A model generated the notes under the pieces. It did not search any database. It was not told the DNA's origin and saw only the letters and a program-made list of their open reading frames with translations. From Prototheca cutis (Eukaryota > Chlorophyta > Trebouxiophyceae > Chlorellales > Chlorellaceae): a stretch of 64,000 nucleotides of DNA. The DNA lies in contig BCIH01000003.1 of NCBI GenBank assembly GCA_002897115.2, forward strand, positions 1,507,677 through 1,571,676. The letters run 5' to 3'. Position 1 is the stretch's first letter. Every line of letters starts with the position of its first letter. A program made the translations under genes and the position numbers. Shown piece after piece: positions 29,171-39,791 of the stretch.

Positions 29171-31384
29171 TCACAGCTCGGTGGGTTCTCCGGCCTCGCA
29201 GCCCCAGGACAGGCAGAACAGGTCCAGAACATTCCACTGGCAGCTGCAGCGGTTGTGCGGCGNGCACTCGGTGAAGCCAAAATATCCGCAGAAGGAGGAG
29301 TGCTCGGGGTTGTCGGCGCCCTTCTTCACCGGGTACGAAGCCGCCTGGTAGATTGAGCACGGACCGTTGGGGTTCTTCGTCGGAGCACGTTCCAGCCGGA
29401 AGTACCCACTCTCGCCCCAGCCTACAGGAGGAGGGATCAAGGCAAGAGGGTCGCTGGGCTTCGAGGCCTTCCCACTCTCTCGGTCGGCGTTGGGACCATC
29501 CATGTGGGGTCCATGAGTACCCGTACCGACAAAACGGGCCACGAAGAAGACACCGAAGCACCAAAACTCACATCCCCACTTACCTCCATGCCCAATCCCC
29601 ACGATACTAGCCATACAACAACAGTAAAAAACCCGCACCGGATCCCCAGGAGTTCTTGATGAGCCAGTGTCCAGAGTCGGCGTCACCATTGCCGTCCTCG
29701 TAGCCCACCGCGAGCACGCCGTGATTGAGCTGTTGGCAGCAGGCATCGGCGGCGAAGACGCCCGATGAGTAAAACTGGAGCGAAGAGCTGGCGCAGATGG
29801 CCACAGACACGGGCTGGTGCGCCACCGCAGCCTTGAGTGCCGCGGGAGAGCCCTGGGGCACGTCCTGGAATCCGTCGATCGCAACCACGTGGCGGTCGCG
29901 CTCCTTGGAGCTCTGGCAGGGCAGGTCAAAGGACCAGTAGCCGTAGTCGTTCTCCGTGTCCAGGCCACCGTTCTTGGTCACGTACTCAAACGCATAGTCC
30001 ATCAGACCTGTTTCACGATGTTTTTTATGACGGCAATGTGAGAGTGTGTGGATGTCTGGCAGGGCCGCTGGCCGGGCCGAGCATTGAAGAGGAGAAAGCC
30101 CATGACAAGGCGACACATGGACAGCACAGTGCCCAAGCGAGAGACGCATCATCCCGACCACGGCAACTCCATCTGCCAGCAAAGCTCACAGCCATGGCTG
30201 CCAAGCCTCACAGGCAGTCAGCCATCACCAAATGCATATGGGCATGCACAACCAACAAGCAAAGCCCCCCCCCCCCCCCCCCCCCCCAAACACACACACA
30301 CACCTCCGCTGCAGCCAAGGTCTTGCTTGTGGTCGCAGGAGACGAGCTGCTGCTCCGACAGGGCGATCAGCTTGCCCGTGCGGATGTGGTTGATGCCCTC
30401 GATGGCACCTGTGGTGGAGAAGGCCCAGCAGGAGCCACACATGTACTGGTTCTTCACGTCCGTCACGGCACCGAGCTCCCGCCAGTCGATGGCCTCAGGC
30501 ACGTTGGTCGCATTCTCATACATGAACCCGGGGATCTTGGCCTCGGACTCGCTGCAGCATGGGGCAATTGGGTGATGTGAGCCGGCGACGGTGTTTTCGC
30601 CGTGTCATCCCGTGGGTCACATAATCTCCACCCCGGACCCCGTGCTCATCCGAGGAGGCCCCGTGCTCATCCGAGGAGGCCCCGTGCTCATCCGAGGAGG
30701 CCCCGTGCCATCAACCAGCTTACCCGTTCTCCGCCTTGAGTTCGACGTTGTATCCCAGGTAATGGCTGGAAAACTCCTCGAATGTCCTGGATCGCATGAG
30801 GAAAATGGGAAGGATTGGCTGATCAGGCGAGCTCGGGGGGTTGTTGAGAAACAGTTTCCCACCCCCCAGGTGCGGCCACCACAGCCCCTCTATCCATCCA
30901 TCCATCCAACCCAGCCACGCTTCTCACATGTCCGCATATTGGTTCAGGGCCATTTTGAAGGTCTTCCTCGCAGCGTTGTGTTCCGTGATCATCCGCGCAT
31001 TGTCCAGGAAGATGCCTTGCCTCCTGGCCTTCTCCTTCCCCTTGTATTCCTTCTGGTTCTGGATGACCCAGAGATCGAACGCCCGCTGTGGATCGGCCTG
31101 CGGCAGGGTGCACACCGATCGGCATCGTTGACAACGCAAAAATAGTCATGACACCCGCATACATCTGGTGCGCGCGGTCGATGCAGCGCAGCGAAACCTT
31201 GGCGCCGAGAGGACACTGGCCTGGCAAACCCTCGTTCCCCGGCCCTCACCAGGGCGCTCTCGGCAGTGATCTCGGAATCACTCCTCATGTCGCCAACGTG
31301 CGCGTACAGCCCATCTTGCGTGATAACAGGGCGCTGCAGCGTCGGCCAGGTCAACGCCAGCAGCACGATTGCTACCTTCCACAT
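29171..31384 (-). CDS. Papain-like cysteine protease with granulin-like tail (RD21-like)
   Basis: The start [19 protein letters not shown] is a signal peptide. The prodomain follows, with [20 protein letters not shown] and a variant of the ERFNIN/GNFD motifs. The mature enzyme begins near [19 protein letters not shown] and shows the catalytic Cys in CGSCWAFS (about 30440), His in [10 protein letters not shown] and Asn in IKNSWGSG. After the catalytic domain comes a short Cys-rich tail with CGYFGFTEC and [17 protein letters not shown]. It resembles the first half of a plant granulin domain but stops soon after, at 29171. An N at about 29263 affects one codon of this tail. The enzyme should act in the vacuole or secretory pathway. 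Confidence 0.9.
30266..30287. repeat. Poly-C tract in protease intron
   Basis: About 22 C followed by a short CA repeat, just downstream (on the sense strand) of the exon carrying the catalytic Cys. Confidence 0.8.
30638..30700. repeat. 21-bp tandem repeat, 3 copies
   Basis: Three perfect consecutive copies of a 21-base unit, CCCCGTGCTCATCCGAGGAG followed by G, inside an intron of the cysteine protease gene. A minisatellite; no spacers, so not a CRISPR array. Confidence 0.9.
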
Positions 31385-31644
31385 GGCCGGACGCGCTGCG
31401 CGGAACCCGACAAATATCCCCTCGTTTCGTCCTTGGGCTTTCTGCAATATAAGAGGTGTTACGCGTCGAGAGGGTTCAAGCCTGCTCGCAAAGCTTTGCT
31501 GGAACTGGCGGTTCAGTGACTTCTTTATGAGCTCCCGCCCTGTTCGAAACACGTCCGCCGCTGACGGGGCGGGAGCTTCCCCGCACGTGCCCAGGGGCCA
31601 CCTCCGACATAGAGGCCGTCGGCACTCGTCACCATCCAACAGTG

Positions 31645-32686
31645 TCATAGCAAGTAGGTCAGCGCCCGCTCCACGCTGTTGTCGGCACGCTGCAACGCCT
31701 CCCTCGCACGTGCTTCTTCAAAGCCCATCGCCTTGAGCGCGTCCAAAGCCTCTGGCGTCACCCGGGCGGCCCTGCGCGGCTGCTGCACGGGAGCGGGGCC
31801 GACGGCGCTGCCGCCCTGTCCGCCCTCGTGCCGTGCAATGAAAAACCGGTTGCCTTGCGCGGACAGTCCGTCGAGCCTGTCCAGCACGCCGGTCACAACG
31901 GCGCGCAGCCTGGCCGGGATCTGCATTGGATGATTGGATTACTTCCATGGAGTGCGCAGATGTGCAATGGAAGGGCCAGTTCGGCAACCTCTCACCACAA
32001 GCAAAGGAAGCAACGACACATACCTTCCAGTTTTGGATATTGGCAACATTGGCGTTCCAGAGGGCGCCTCCCAGAATCCCTGCCGCGGCGGCGACGAGCC
32101 CCGCCTGACCCGCCAGAAGGGCCAGCTGCGCGCAGCCGGCGTAGACAAACAGCTTGTCATTCAGCGGCACGCCCGCAACGGCAAAGTCCTGCAGGCTTGG
32201 CACTGCCAGCCAGTAGCTCGCGAGGTCGGAGAAGACGAGGAGGTAGGGTCCCGGCGCAGGGGTCAAGCGCAGCAGCCGGCACAGCGCGGCCTGAGCAGCC
32301 CAGGCCGCGCCACAGGCCGCCAGCCGCGCTCCGACGCTCCTGGCAGAGCCCTCCAGCCTCTCCAGCACACGGAAGCAGTACAGCATGCTGGCACCGATGA
32401 ACAGGGCGCTGGGACCGTGAAACTGGAAGCTCCGGAGCAGGGTACCCACAGCGCTCGCCCTGCCCCTGGACCGTCTGGCCAGCACATCGGCTGCCAGGCT
32501 GGAGGCCACCGTTGCCCAGAAAAGGCCCTTGGTCAGCGGAGCCCCCCCTGCAGAGGGATGGGGAGCCAGGGTGAGCGCCGGTGAGCGCTCAGAGGTAGTT
32601 GCAACCAGAACCCCGGGTGTGCGGAGCCCCGCGACAAATGCCCCGCCGCACAACTTACGGAATCCGGAGAGGCTCCTTGAAGACAT
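31645..32686 (-). CDS. Rhomboid-like membrane protein with C-terminal UBA domain (UBAC2-like)
   Basis: Exon 1 (MSSRSLSGF, from 32686) splices to GAPLTKGLFWATVASSLAADV, then a long exon with several hydrophobic helices. A final exon carries RVTPEALDALKAMGFEEARAREALQRADNSVERALTYLL, a clear ubiquitin-associated (UBA) three-helix domain. No catalytic Ser (GxSG) or His of active rhomboids is seen, so it is a pseudoprotease of the UBAC2/RBL18/derlin-like class that works at the ER, probably in ER-associated degradation. The domain order and the position of UBA at the extreme C-terminus match that family. Confidence 0.8.
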
Positions 32687-32853
32687 CGATAATCCTCCAC
32701 TGTGTGCGTGCAGGTGCGCTGCCTAATGGAACCCAACGCCTACAGTCCGACTGGCGGGGCTAGACGGAAGTGATCCTTCGCGACCATGTTTATTCGCGCG
32801 GTCGCTCCATACTTTTTCACATGCTCCGCACTATTAAATCATTGCGAAAGAAT

Positions 32854-34828
32854 CTAGTCCTTTTTCAGAGGCAATCCAGCCATCATGCGGGCGCCGGCGG
32901 TCGCTCGCAGGCTCACGATGTTGTCGACCATGCGGTCGACATCCGTGACGTCCTGGGCTCCGTATGGTCCCAGCAGGTCCCTCATCTGAGAACAGAGGCT
33001 CTGGAGGTCTCTCCGCTTGAGCTCCCTCAGCTTGAGATGGCGAGGTGAATCAAAGCATGGTGAGAGGGGAAATGGCATGACAAGCGTATTCAGAGGCGAT
33101 ACCCAGACAACCAAAGAGTACCTTGTCCAGTGCGGCTGCCCAGGCATGGGGCCCGTCTAGCAGGCGGCCCTCCAGCATTTGAATGGATCTCTTGACCGTG
33201 CTGATCTTTCGTCCCAGCTCCTTCAAAGCACCGTCTTGATGCTTCCTGCCATTGTCCACTTGCATCTGCTTGATAGTGGGTGGGAGGGTCTGGGGATTAC
33301 CAGAACCAGATGCAGAGCGCACCAGAGTGTTCCACTGGGATCCCTGCTGGGAGAGTGTGCCACACGACGGACGACCTCACCCGGAGCTGGTTCAAGGACG
33401 TGCCAACTTCAGCAGAGAGCCGCCTCAGCCACGGTAACTCGTGCTGCGCTTCTTGGGTTTCCCACCCTGCAGCAAGGGTGCAGTCAGGTGGGGTGCGCCG
33501 CTGATAGTGCGAGACGAACCACAGCAATCTGGAGAGTTATGAATTACTACGCCCCACCGCATCCTTCAGAACACCATCACAGACGCCTACCCAGTCTTTT
33601 AAGCTCGATGTCAGCGTGCATGCTTTCCAGCTCCAATTCCGCAGCGAGCTGGATGAGCTCGTAGTGCGCTGTGCGCAGCTCCTGTTGCTTCCTGCACGTG
33701 CAGTGTTGGGAACCGTGGGTCGATGCATTTCTCAGGGACGTCTTTGGAAAAGAACAATGAAACAGCCCGGTAACCCTATTTACCCATGCTCTGTCTGCGA
33801 CCGTTGCTCTGCCGCTGCTTGCCACCCAGCCCTGAGCTCCGCCAGGTGTCGGGCCTGACTGTCAAGCAGTGCGTCCACGTGCTGGTCATTTCCTTGTTGG
33901 ATTGCCTCCTGATGCGCCGCTCTCTTCTGGTAATAGTCCTGCTGCTTTGCCTGTAGTGCACTGGAAAACCGGGCCTGCAACGAATCCAACTGAGTCTCCA
34001 ACGTAGCTCTAAAGTCGGCCTCCGCCTGCAAGAGCCTGTTGTAGACTTCTTCTCTCTCACCAGCCTGGCGGGTCAGCACGGTCCTGAACCTGGTGTTCAG
34101 CTCTTCGTACGAGAGGTCTCCGTCACGAATCAGGCTGTCCACCTCTGCAAGGGCGCTCTCCCACTGGTAGCAGGCCCGACTCCCAGACTGACACAGGCTG
34201 TCCCGGTCGCCGCCTGTGGGAAGGCCCAAAGCCAGCTCGCGTGCTGTTCTTGCCAGCTCGTCTGCATCACTGCTTCTGCTCTCCAGTGTTGTCAACTTTG
34301 CTGCCAGCTCTGCTAAGAGGCTGTCTTCACCTTCCACGTCCCTGCCTGCCAAGATGTCTCTCACGGCCGAGAGCACCTCCTGGCACTGGTTCTCAATCAG
34401 CCTTAGAACCTCTGTTTCATCCACATTGCCGGATTCCTGCGCTAGAGACTGTTCATACGCGGAGATTTCTGGGCTTTCTGCAGGTGACAAGGACGGAGAT
34501 GAGGAAATCTGGTCGGATCGTTGTTGAGTGCGAACGGTGTCTCACGAGTCTCTTAGGGTAACCCATCGACTTGCTTGCATTCTGACGCACAAACAGGATC
34601 CGAATTTTCACATAACCCGTTAAAAAGCGGTTAATATATTCAATGACATGATTTGTTTATGTTACCAGAGTCGGCAGGGATTGAATCGCTTTGGCCATGG
34701 TCTGCCATGTCGGCCATGTCCGTCACGGTTGACTCTCCTCCATCCCGTTCAGACTCCATATCGTCATCGGGAAAAACCTCGAGTGCAAACTGAAATGTCG
34801 GTAACGCAGAAGGCTGTGAAATGAACAT
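32854..34828 (-). CDS. Coiled-coil protein of unknown function
   Basis: Exon 1 (MFISQPSALPTFQFALEVFP, from 34828) is acidic, rich in Met/Asp, and joins in frame through a GT-AG intron to SPEISAYEQSLAQESGN. A long exon (about 34480-33780) is rich in Glu, Gln, Ala and Leu with heptad spacing, for example EREEVYNRLLQAEADFRATLETQLDSLQ. Later exons (ELRTAHYELIQLAAELELE; KISTVKRSIQMLEGRLLDGP; MRDLLGPYGAQDVTDVDRMV) continue the helical pattern to the stop at 32854. I do not recognise a family. A cytoskeletal or ciliary coiled-coil role is possible but not supported by any motif. Confidence 0.65.
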
Positions 34829-35335
34829 GGTGGAAGCGATAGGTCCGGTGCGATTGTTGCCGCCGAAAACGGCGCTACTCCATCTGGTGCCGGAAAGGTG
34901 GCGACAGTTGGGAGAGCGTTGGGGAGATTGCGATGGTGCTCACAAGCTGCGTATCAATCAAAATCGGGCACATCGACTACATCCGAATGTGCCCATGCTC
35001 GCGGCAGTTTCTTGAAAGTGTTCATCACGGGTTCGCGATGGTCTTGCCTGCTTGCAGACCGGCAAGCCGCCTGAAGAGCATCGGAACGCAGACGACACGC
35101 AAAATGGCATCCTGAACAGCAGATTAGCAGCATCTCAGTTACAATACAAACACGTCATTTGCTGCAAAACGACGCACGAAGATGTGTCTTGCCCGTGGAG
35201 TACCCGGAGGTATTTGGCGCCAGTCACCCACCCAGCTTCCGTGCAAGCGATCGCGGCCGGGGGCTGCCCATCCAAACGTCCTTCGGCACCTCTTGCTCGA
35301 CGGCCTGACGACTGACATTCTCAGCGTGCATTCCA
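34829..35335. other. Intergenic
   Basis: About 500 bases with normal GC upstream of the coiled-coil gene. Short open frames only; none shows a domain. Confidence 0.35.
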
Positions 35336-35701
35336 TCAAGAATATAAAACGGCATATATACCATCCCTGTTCAGCAATTCCAACGTGCTGTATCTACCTG
35401 CACTGGCCGTATCTACAACATAGTCGTTGATGTCTACGATACGTGTTTCATGTAATGATATATTATATGTACTTCCATCAGTTATCGCTCATTTAAATAC
35501 ATTGTTATCACTTTCTGTTGGAGTTGCAATTGTTATTATTAATACTTTGCATTTGGTAGAACCTTTGTTTTTGATTAATTCTAAAAATTTCTTCCAATCA
35601 TCTGTTGTGAACAAATTGGTACAGAAGAAGGCAGTAAACATATTCACTTTGGATGGAATATCGTCAATATTTACATCTTTAATTGGTTTATTTATTTCAT
35701 T
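35336..35701 (-). pseudogene. AT-rich decayed open frame, foreign-looking
   Basis: A patch of about 370 bases is strikingly AT-rich in a GC-rich region. On the minus strand one frame runs from a TAA at 35702-35704 to a TGA at 35336-35338, interrupted only by one in-frame TGA where a Trp would fit. The protein is rich in Lys, Asn and Ile; segments include MFTAFFCTNLFTTDDWKKF, CKVLIITIATPTESDNN and TYNISLHETRIVDINDYVVD. The pattern (hydrophobic strand, then a Y-I-L-x-x-T-R-I-x-D-I-x-x-Y segment) recalls the methyltransferase part of large-DNA-virus mRNA capping enzymes, but this is a weak resemblance. The plus strand is also open across part of the patch with a hydrophobic product, so the coding strand is not certain. 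Confidence 0.4.
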
Positions 35702-35726
35702 TTATTTTTTGAGGATCTCCCGTGTA

Positions 35727-35917
35727 CCATGCAGGGCCAAAATAATGCAACCAGCTCAGCCGGCAACAGCGTCACATCACCCCGGGGGTTGCTGGGCATC
35801 ACGGATGGCTGTGAATTCTCACCCCCCACAGGGCAATAGGAAGGTGGACCATTTCAATGGTGGACCACCCCCAGTTGGGAAGGCTATTACCCCCCATGAT
35901 AGATGGGTGTATGTTCA
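35727..35917 (-). ncRNA. Candidate guide-RNA-like region of the Fanzor-type element (copy A)
   Basis: Between the inferred ancestral stop codon (35918) and the terminal repeat, about 190 bases are conserved between copies A and B although coding sequence is lost. They contain a near-palindrome around GGTGGACCATTTCAATGG. In TnpB and Fanzor systems the guide RNA is encoded at this place and overlaps the element end. Transcription is not shown by the sequence. Confidence 0.35.
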
Positions 35918-36710
35918 TCAGCACTGTGGCGTTGGGCACTGGAAGCACTTCGGTCGCTGGCCGGCCTTCCGCAGGGTTACTGCACTGTGTGCCTCATGTT
36001 CAGACACGCCATCAAGTCTCTGTTCCAGAGACAATGCTTGCCTTTCGGGGGCCGGCACTTCTCATTGGTGCAGCGCAGCAGCCCGTGGCACACCACCTCG
36101 GGCGTCTGCTCCCTCTTGATCTTGTGCCGATCTGGCATCAGCAGTGTTCCCCAGATCTCCTCCAAGTTGGCCGAGAACCTGCCAAGCTTGCTGTCCTTCA
36201 GGAACTGCTTTGCAACAATCGAGTTGTCCATCTGCACCGCCCCAGGCACATGCGAAGTGTGCATAGGGATCGCCCGGAACGTGCGCATTCCCTCCTGGAC
36301 GCGGAAGCGGGACACCCCGATCATCGCGCGAACGTGCTCCCTCGGGTTGACCTTGGAGTCGTAGTAGAAGGTGCCCTTTTCGAAGCGATACCCCGGGGGA
36401 TAGGCGCTGCGCAAGAGTTGCAGCAGCCGGTCGTACTTGCCTGCTGCGCGACGTCCATTCCCTCCACGGTCGCCTCCAGGCGCCCGAGCGCTTCCTTGAT
36501 GCGCCTCGCAGGGCCGTTGACCTCCCCCTCGCGCGTCTCGTTGCGCCTCTTGCGATCCCAGCTCTCCCTGCGCGCCTGCGCATCCACCTCCTTCCGGCGG
36601 TCCTTGACGTTGAGGATTAGGCTCATGGTGCCCCGCACGTGCTCGCCAAAGTGCTTGCGAACGTTGGCCTCCACCGCCGCGCACTGGGCCTCCCCCAGTA
36701 CGAAACATCC
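35918..36710 (-). pseudogene. Broken Fanzor-like (eukaryotic TnpB-related) protein
   Basis: Two blocks in different frames. The first (about 36710-36450) reads VRKHFGEHVRGTMSLILNVK followed by a charged helix. The second (about 36440-35977) reads KYDRLLQLLRSAYPPGYRF, MRTFRAIPMHTSHVPGAVQMD and finally VCHGLLRCTNEKC with WNRDLMACLNMRH. The WNRDxxAxxN block with nearby cysteines is the hallmark C-terminus of TnpB/Fanzor nucleases (third RuvC Asp plus zinc finger), and the LPLR/IPM...VPG...D block precedes the RuvC core in fungal and algal Fanzors. Only about 40 residues separate these two blocks, where several hundred are expected, so the RuvC core with its other acidic residues is missing. A frameshift or intron at about 36445 and a premature TAA at 35977 confirm decay. 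The original stop is probably at 35918-35920. Confidence 0.65.
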
Positions 36711-37210
36711 TGCACGTCAAGCAGAACGGGAACTCACGAGCGGATGTCGACTTGGCTCTCCTATTCGCCCAGAAGATCATGGAACCTGCGCTGCCAGATC
36801 GCACGCACCGACGCCTTGACGGTCGTCATGGCGCCCCTGGGCGCCTCCCGCCCGCTACCCCAAAAGTCGCGGGCCATTCGCTTTGCACCCGTTATTGTAA
36901 TGGGTGCCTGAAATAGGCAGGTCAGCAGGGAATCCCCGTATGTTAGACCGGGTTCCCACTGGCCGACCCCCCCTCGGGAGACCAGTGCCGTGCCAGGGGG
37001 TCAATTTCCGGGACCACCTAAAACCTCCTCGCACGACCTGCCCTGCTGCAAGGAAGGAACCCAACCCAATCACCTGAGCGACGCGGCAAGGAAGTGCGGT
37101 CCAACAGGCATTTTATTTGGGAACTATGCCCTTGCTGTGCAGGTGAGAGTGGACGAATCTCGAGAAGGCTTCATCATTTTCTGCCGTTAAGGTAGAGAAG
37201 GTTGAGAGCC

Positions 37211-39791
37211 ATGACGGCGTCTCCCGACATGGAGGAGGCAAAGCGGGCCCTCTCCTCTCTCATCAGCAGCAAGAGGAGGTCCAGCGGGGAGAACTGGAGC
37301 CATGCATTTGACATGATGGCGGGATACCTCCAGGTACTTTAGGGAGTGGAGCGTCGGCTGTGGCGTGGGCAGGTCGCCACCCGGGAGATGTGGCCAAGCC
37401 TCTGAGTGGCCGGCCTGGAGATCTGTCACACACACACACACACACACACACGGGCATTCTGCTCAGTTAGAGATCGCATGGCGTGAGAATACAGCTCTTT
37501 TTCCACTGATTTCAGAGATTGGGACTGGACAAAGAGTTGGACAGACTCAAGGTGATCCACATCGCTGGAACCAAGGGCAAGGGCTCGACGGCCGCCTTCG
37601 CAGAGAGCATTCTGCGAGCATCTGGATACACCACTGGCCTGTTCACATCCCCACACCTCATAGACGTCCGGGAGCGTATCCGGATCAACGGGTAAGGCAT
37701 GGGGCTGGCTTGAATCGAACAGGTTGCGCAGTCGTCGTCGTGGGCGTGGAGAGCGGTGGGCCCAGGGTGACATGCTGCACGGCCAGCAACACATCGGGTT
37801 CTGCCTGTGCATGTGCCACCTCCAGGAAGCTGGTGAGCGAAGACGTCTTTGTCAAGAACTTCTGGAGATGCTTTAATGACTTTCAAGACTCGTCCAAGCC
37901 CGACTCCCCCGGAATGCCGGCTTACTTCCGGTTCCTAACATTGCTCAGTAAGCCATGGGTTCGGACTGGGGCTGCAATATTGCTTGATCATCTTGTAGAC
38001 TCCAACAAACGGGTCTTGGTCTTTCTTTTCCTGTGCACCGGCAGCGGCGACAGCACCTCGACAGCGTGTTCCTATCAACGGGTCTCTGGGCTGCAGGCTT
38101 GAGGATTTTCCTAGAGGAGCGGGTGGACGTTGTCATCCTGGAAGTCGGTCTTGGCGGGCGGCTGGATGCCACAAACTGCATTCCCCGGCCCGTGGTCTGC
38201 GGCATCGCATCCCTGGGATTCGATCACATGGACCTGCTGGGTCACACACTCCCGGTGCGGGATGCTCGAGGCGTCGGGCCGTGCACCCTCGAGGTGCCTG
38301 TATATGGTGGTCGAGGTGTGGGGCAGTGGCGGCGGTGAAGGAAAGACAAGTCTAATCGATTCACACCTTCGCTGCATGCATGTTGCAGGAGATTGCCGGG
38401 GAGAAAGTGGGCATCATGAAGCCAGGCAGGCCCGTCGTAACAGTCCCGCAACTGCCCGAGGCCGGCCCCGTGCTGGAGCAGCGAGCGCGGCAGCTGGACT
38501 GCCCGCTCAGCATCGCGCCGTCGCTCTCGGTCTATTCCGACGGTGGGGCCCTGCCAGAGCTCGGTCTCCCTGGAGCCCATCAGGCCGTCAACGCTAGCCT
38601 CGCCGTCGCACTCGCTCGCATCTGGGAGGCAGAGGCCGGGTCAAGAGATGCGGCGTCCCAGCACAGGTTGCACAGTTTGTCCCAAGGGCACCTGCCGCTC
38701 GAGTATCTTTCGGGGCTGGCCTCGGTGCAGTGGCCTGGTCGGGGACAGGTGTGACTGGGGCAGGTCGACTGCCGATGGGGTGTGTCTATGGCCAGTGGTT
38801 GCAGCGCTTTCAGACAAGTAGGTGAGCTGGGCTACCACCGTGTACTCGATCCCGCCTTTATCGGGGGTTGACAAGGCCACTCCCGCCCATGCACCCCTCC
38901 GTGATGCAGGTCGTGGACGACCCTGAGATGGTCGCCGCGGCTACAGACCGCAAGGACTGTCGCCTTACTTTCTACTTGGACGGCGCACACACCGCGGAGA
39001 GCACAGAGGCCTGTGCGGAATGGTTTGCCGATACGGCCCGGGAGTGGGCCCATGACACGCACCTCACAACCCGGCATGTTCTGCTGTTCAATTGCCAAGA
39101 GGTGCGGCGAGCCTCGTAATGCGCATGCACGGGGCCTGGTTGAAGGTGCTGGTCGGTTTTGGAATGTCTTGTAAGAATGCTCCACACGTTGTCTCGCAAG
39201 TGAGGGGGATGTTCCACAATGCAGCCCTTCGCCACGGGCACAAACCGCTACAGGAAAGGAGCCCCGAAAACTTGCTGCGGCCGCTAGCCACCGTGCTGAG
39301 CAAACGCTCGGTACCGATACACCATGCACTGTTTGTGCCGCCAAACTCGTCGTACGGCAAGCTTGGTCCCCGTGAGGGTCCCGTGGACCTGGCCTGGCAG
39401 GAGAAGCTGCAGGCCACCTGGGACGTGCTTTGCACGAAGGAGGTGGGCGCCGCACCGACAAACCTGGGCACCGCCAGTCCCCGCTCCCTCAAGGTTCTGA
39501 GCACCCACCAGACCCCGACCTCTGCGGTCCTGCCCAGTCTCCAGGTGAGATATGAGTAGGGGCTCGCTGACTGGTTTTTGTTGTGCAGCGATGCTGCCGG
39601 TTGCATGATTCTCCGACAGCTGATGATAACCCTCCCCCAATCGTCGAGGGCCACACCCCTCGCAGGCGACACTGGATGTGCTGCGGCGGACGGTGAGAGA
39701 GTCCGCCAGCCTGCGGCTCAAGGTCCTGATCACAGGATCCCTGTACATGGTTGGCGACATGCTCAACATCCTGAACATCAAGAACCCATAA
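37211..39791 (+). CDS. FPGS: Folylpolyglutamate synthase
   Basis: A multi-exon gene. Exon 1 ([19 protein letters not shown]) is followed by the Mur-ligase-type P-loop [19 protein letters not shown] at about 37565, then [17 protein letters not shown]. The omega-loop region and [17 protein letters not shown] (about 38135) come next, then [14 protein letters not shown] and [16 protein letters not shown]. The C-terminal domain includes [21 protein letters not shown] (about 38970) and ends [12 protein letters not shown]...KNP. The enzyme adds gamma-linked glutamates to tetrahydrofolate using ATP. All hallmark motifs are present. A (CA)n repeat lies in the first intron at about 37427-37451. Copy A of the transposon ends immediately upstream, so it may contribute promoter or 5' UTR sequence. 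Confidence 0.93.

Larger units (their letters stand above)
35727..37192 (-). mobile_element. TA-flanked DNA transposon carrying Fanzor-like remains (copy A)
   Basis: The left end TA/CCATGCAGGGCCAAAATAATG and right end TCATCATTTTCTGCCGTTAAGG/TA are imperfect inverted repeats; the right end is degenerate. About 125 bases inside the left end and about 170 bases inside the right end match copy B (49553-50252) closely. The element therefore has the boundaries of a TA-target, terminal-inverted-repeat transposon. It carries no recognisable DDE transposase; its only coding remains are the Fanzor-like pieces on the minus strand. It lies 18 bases upstream of the folylpolyglutamate synthase start codon. 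Confidence 0.75.

Noticed and set aside
30638..30700. Short regular repeats as a possible CRISPR array
   Set aside because: Three head-to-tail copies without spacers inside a eukaryotic intron; a minisatellite.
35427..36119. 230-residue plus-strand frame starting in the AT-rich patch, hydrophobic at its start
   Set aside because: It runs through the transposon boundary and antisense to the Fanzor-like remains. The minus-strand reading of the AT-rich part looks more like protein, though the plus strand cannot be fully excluded.
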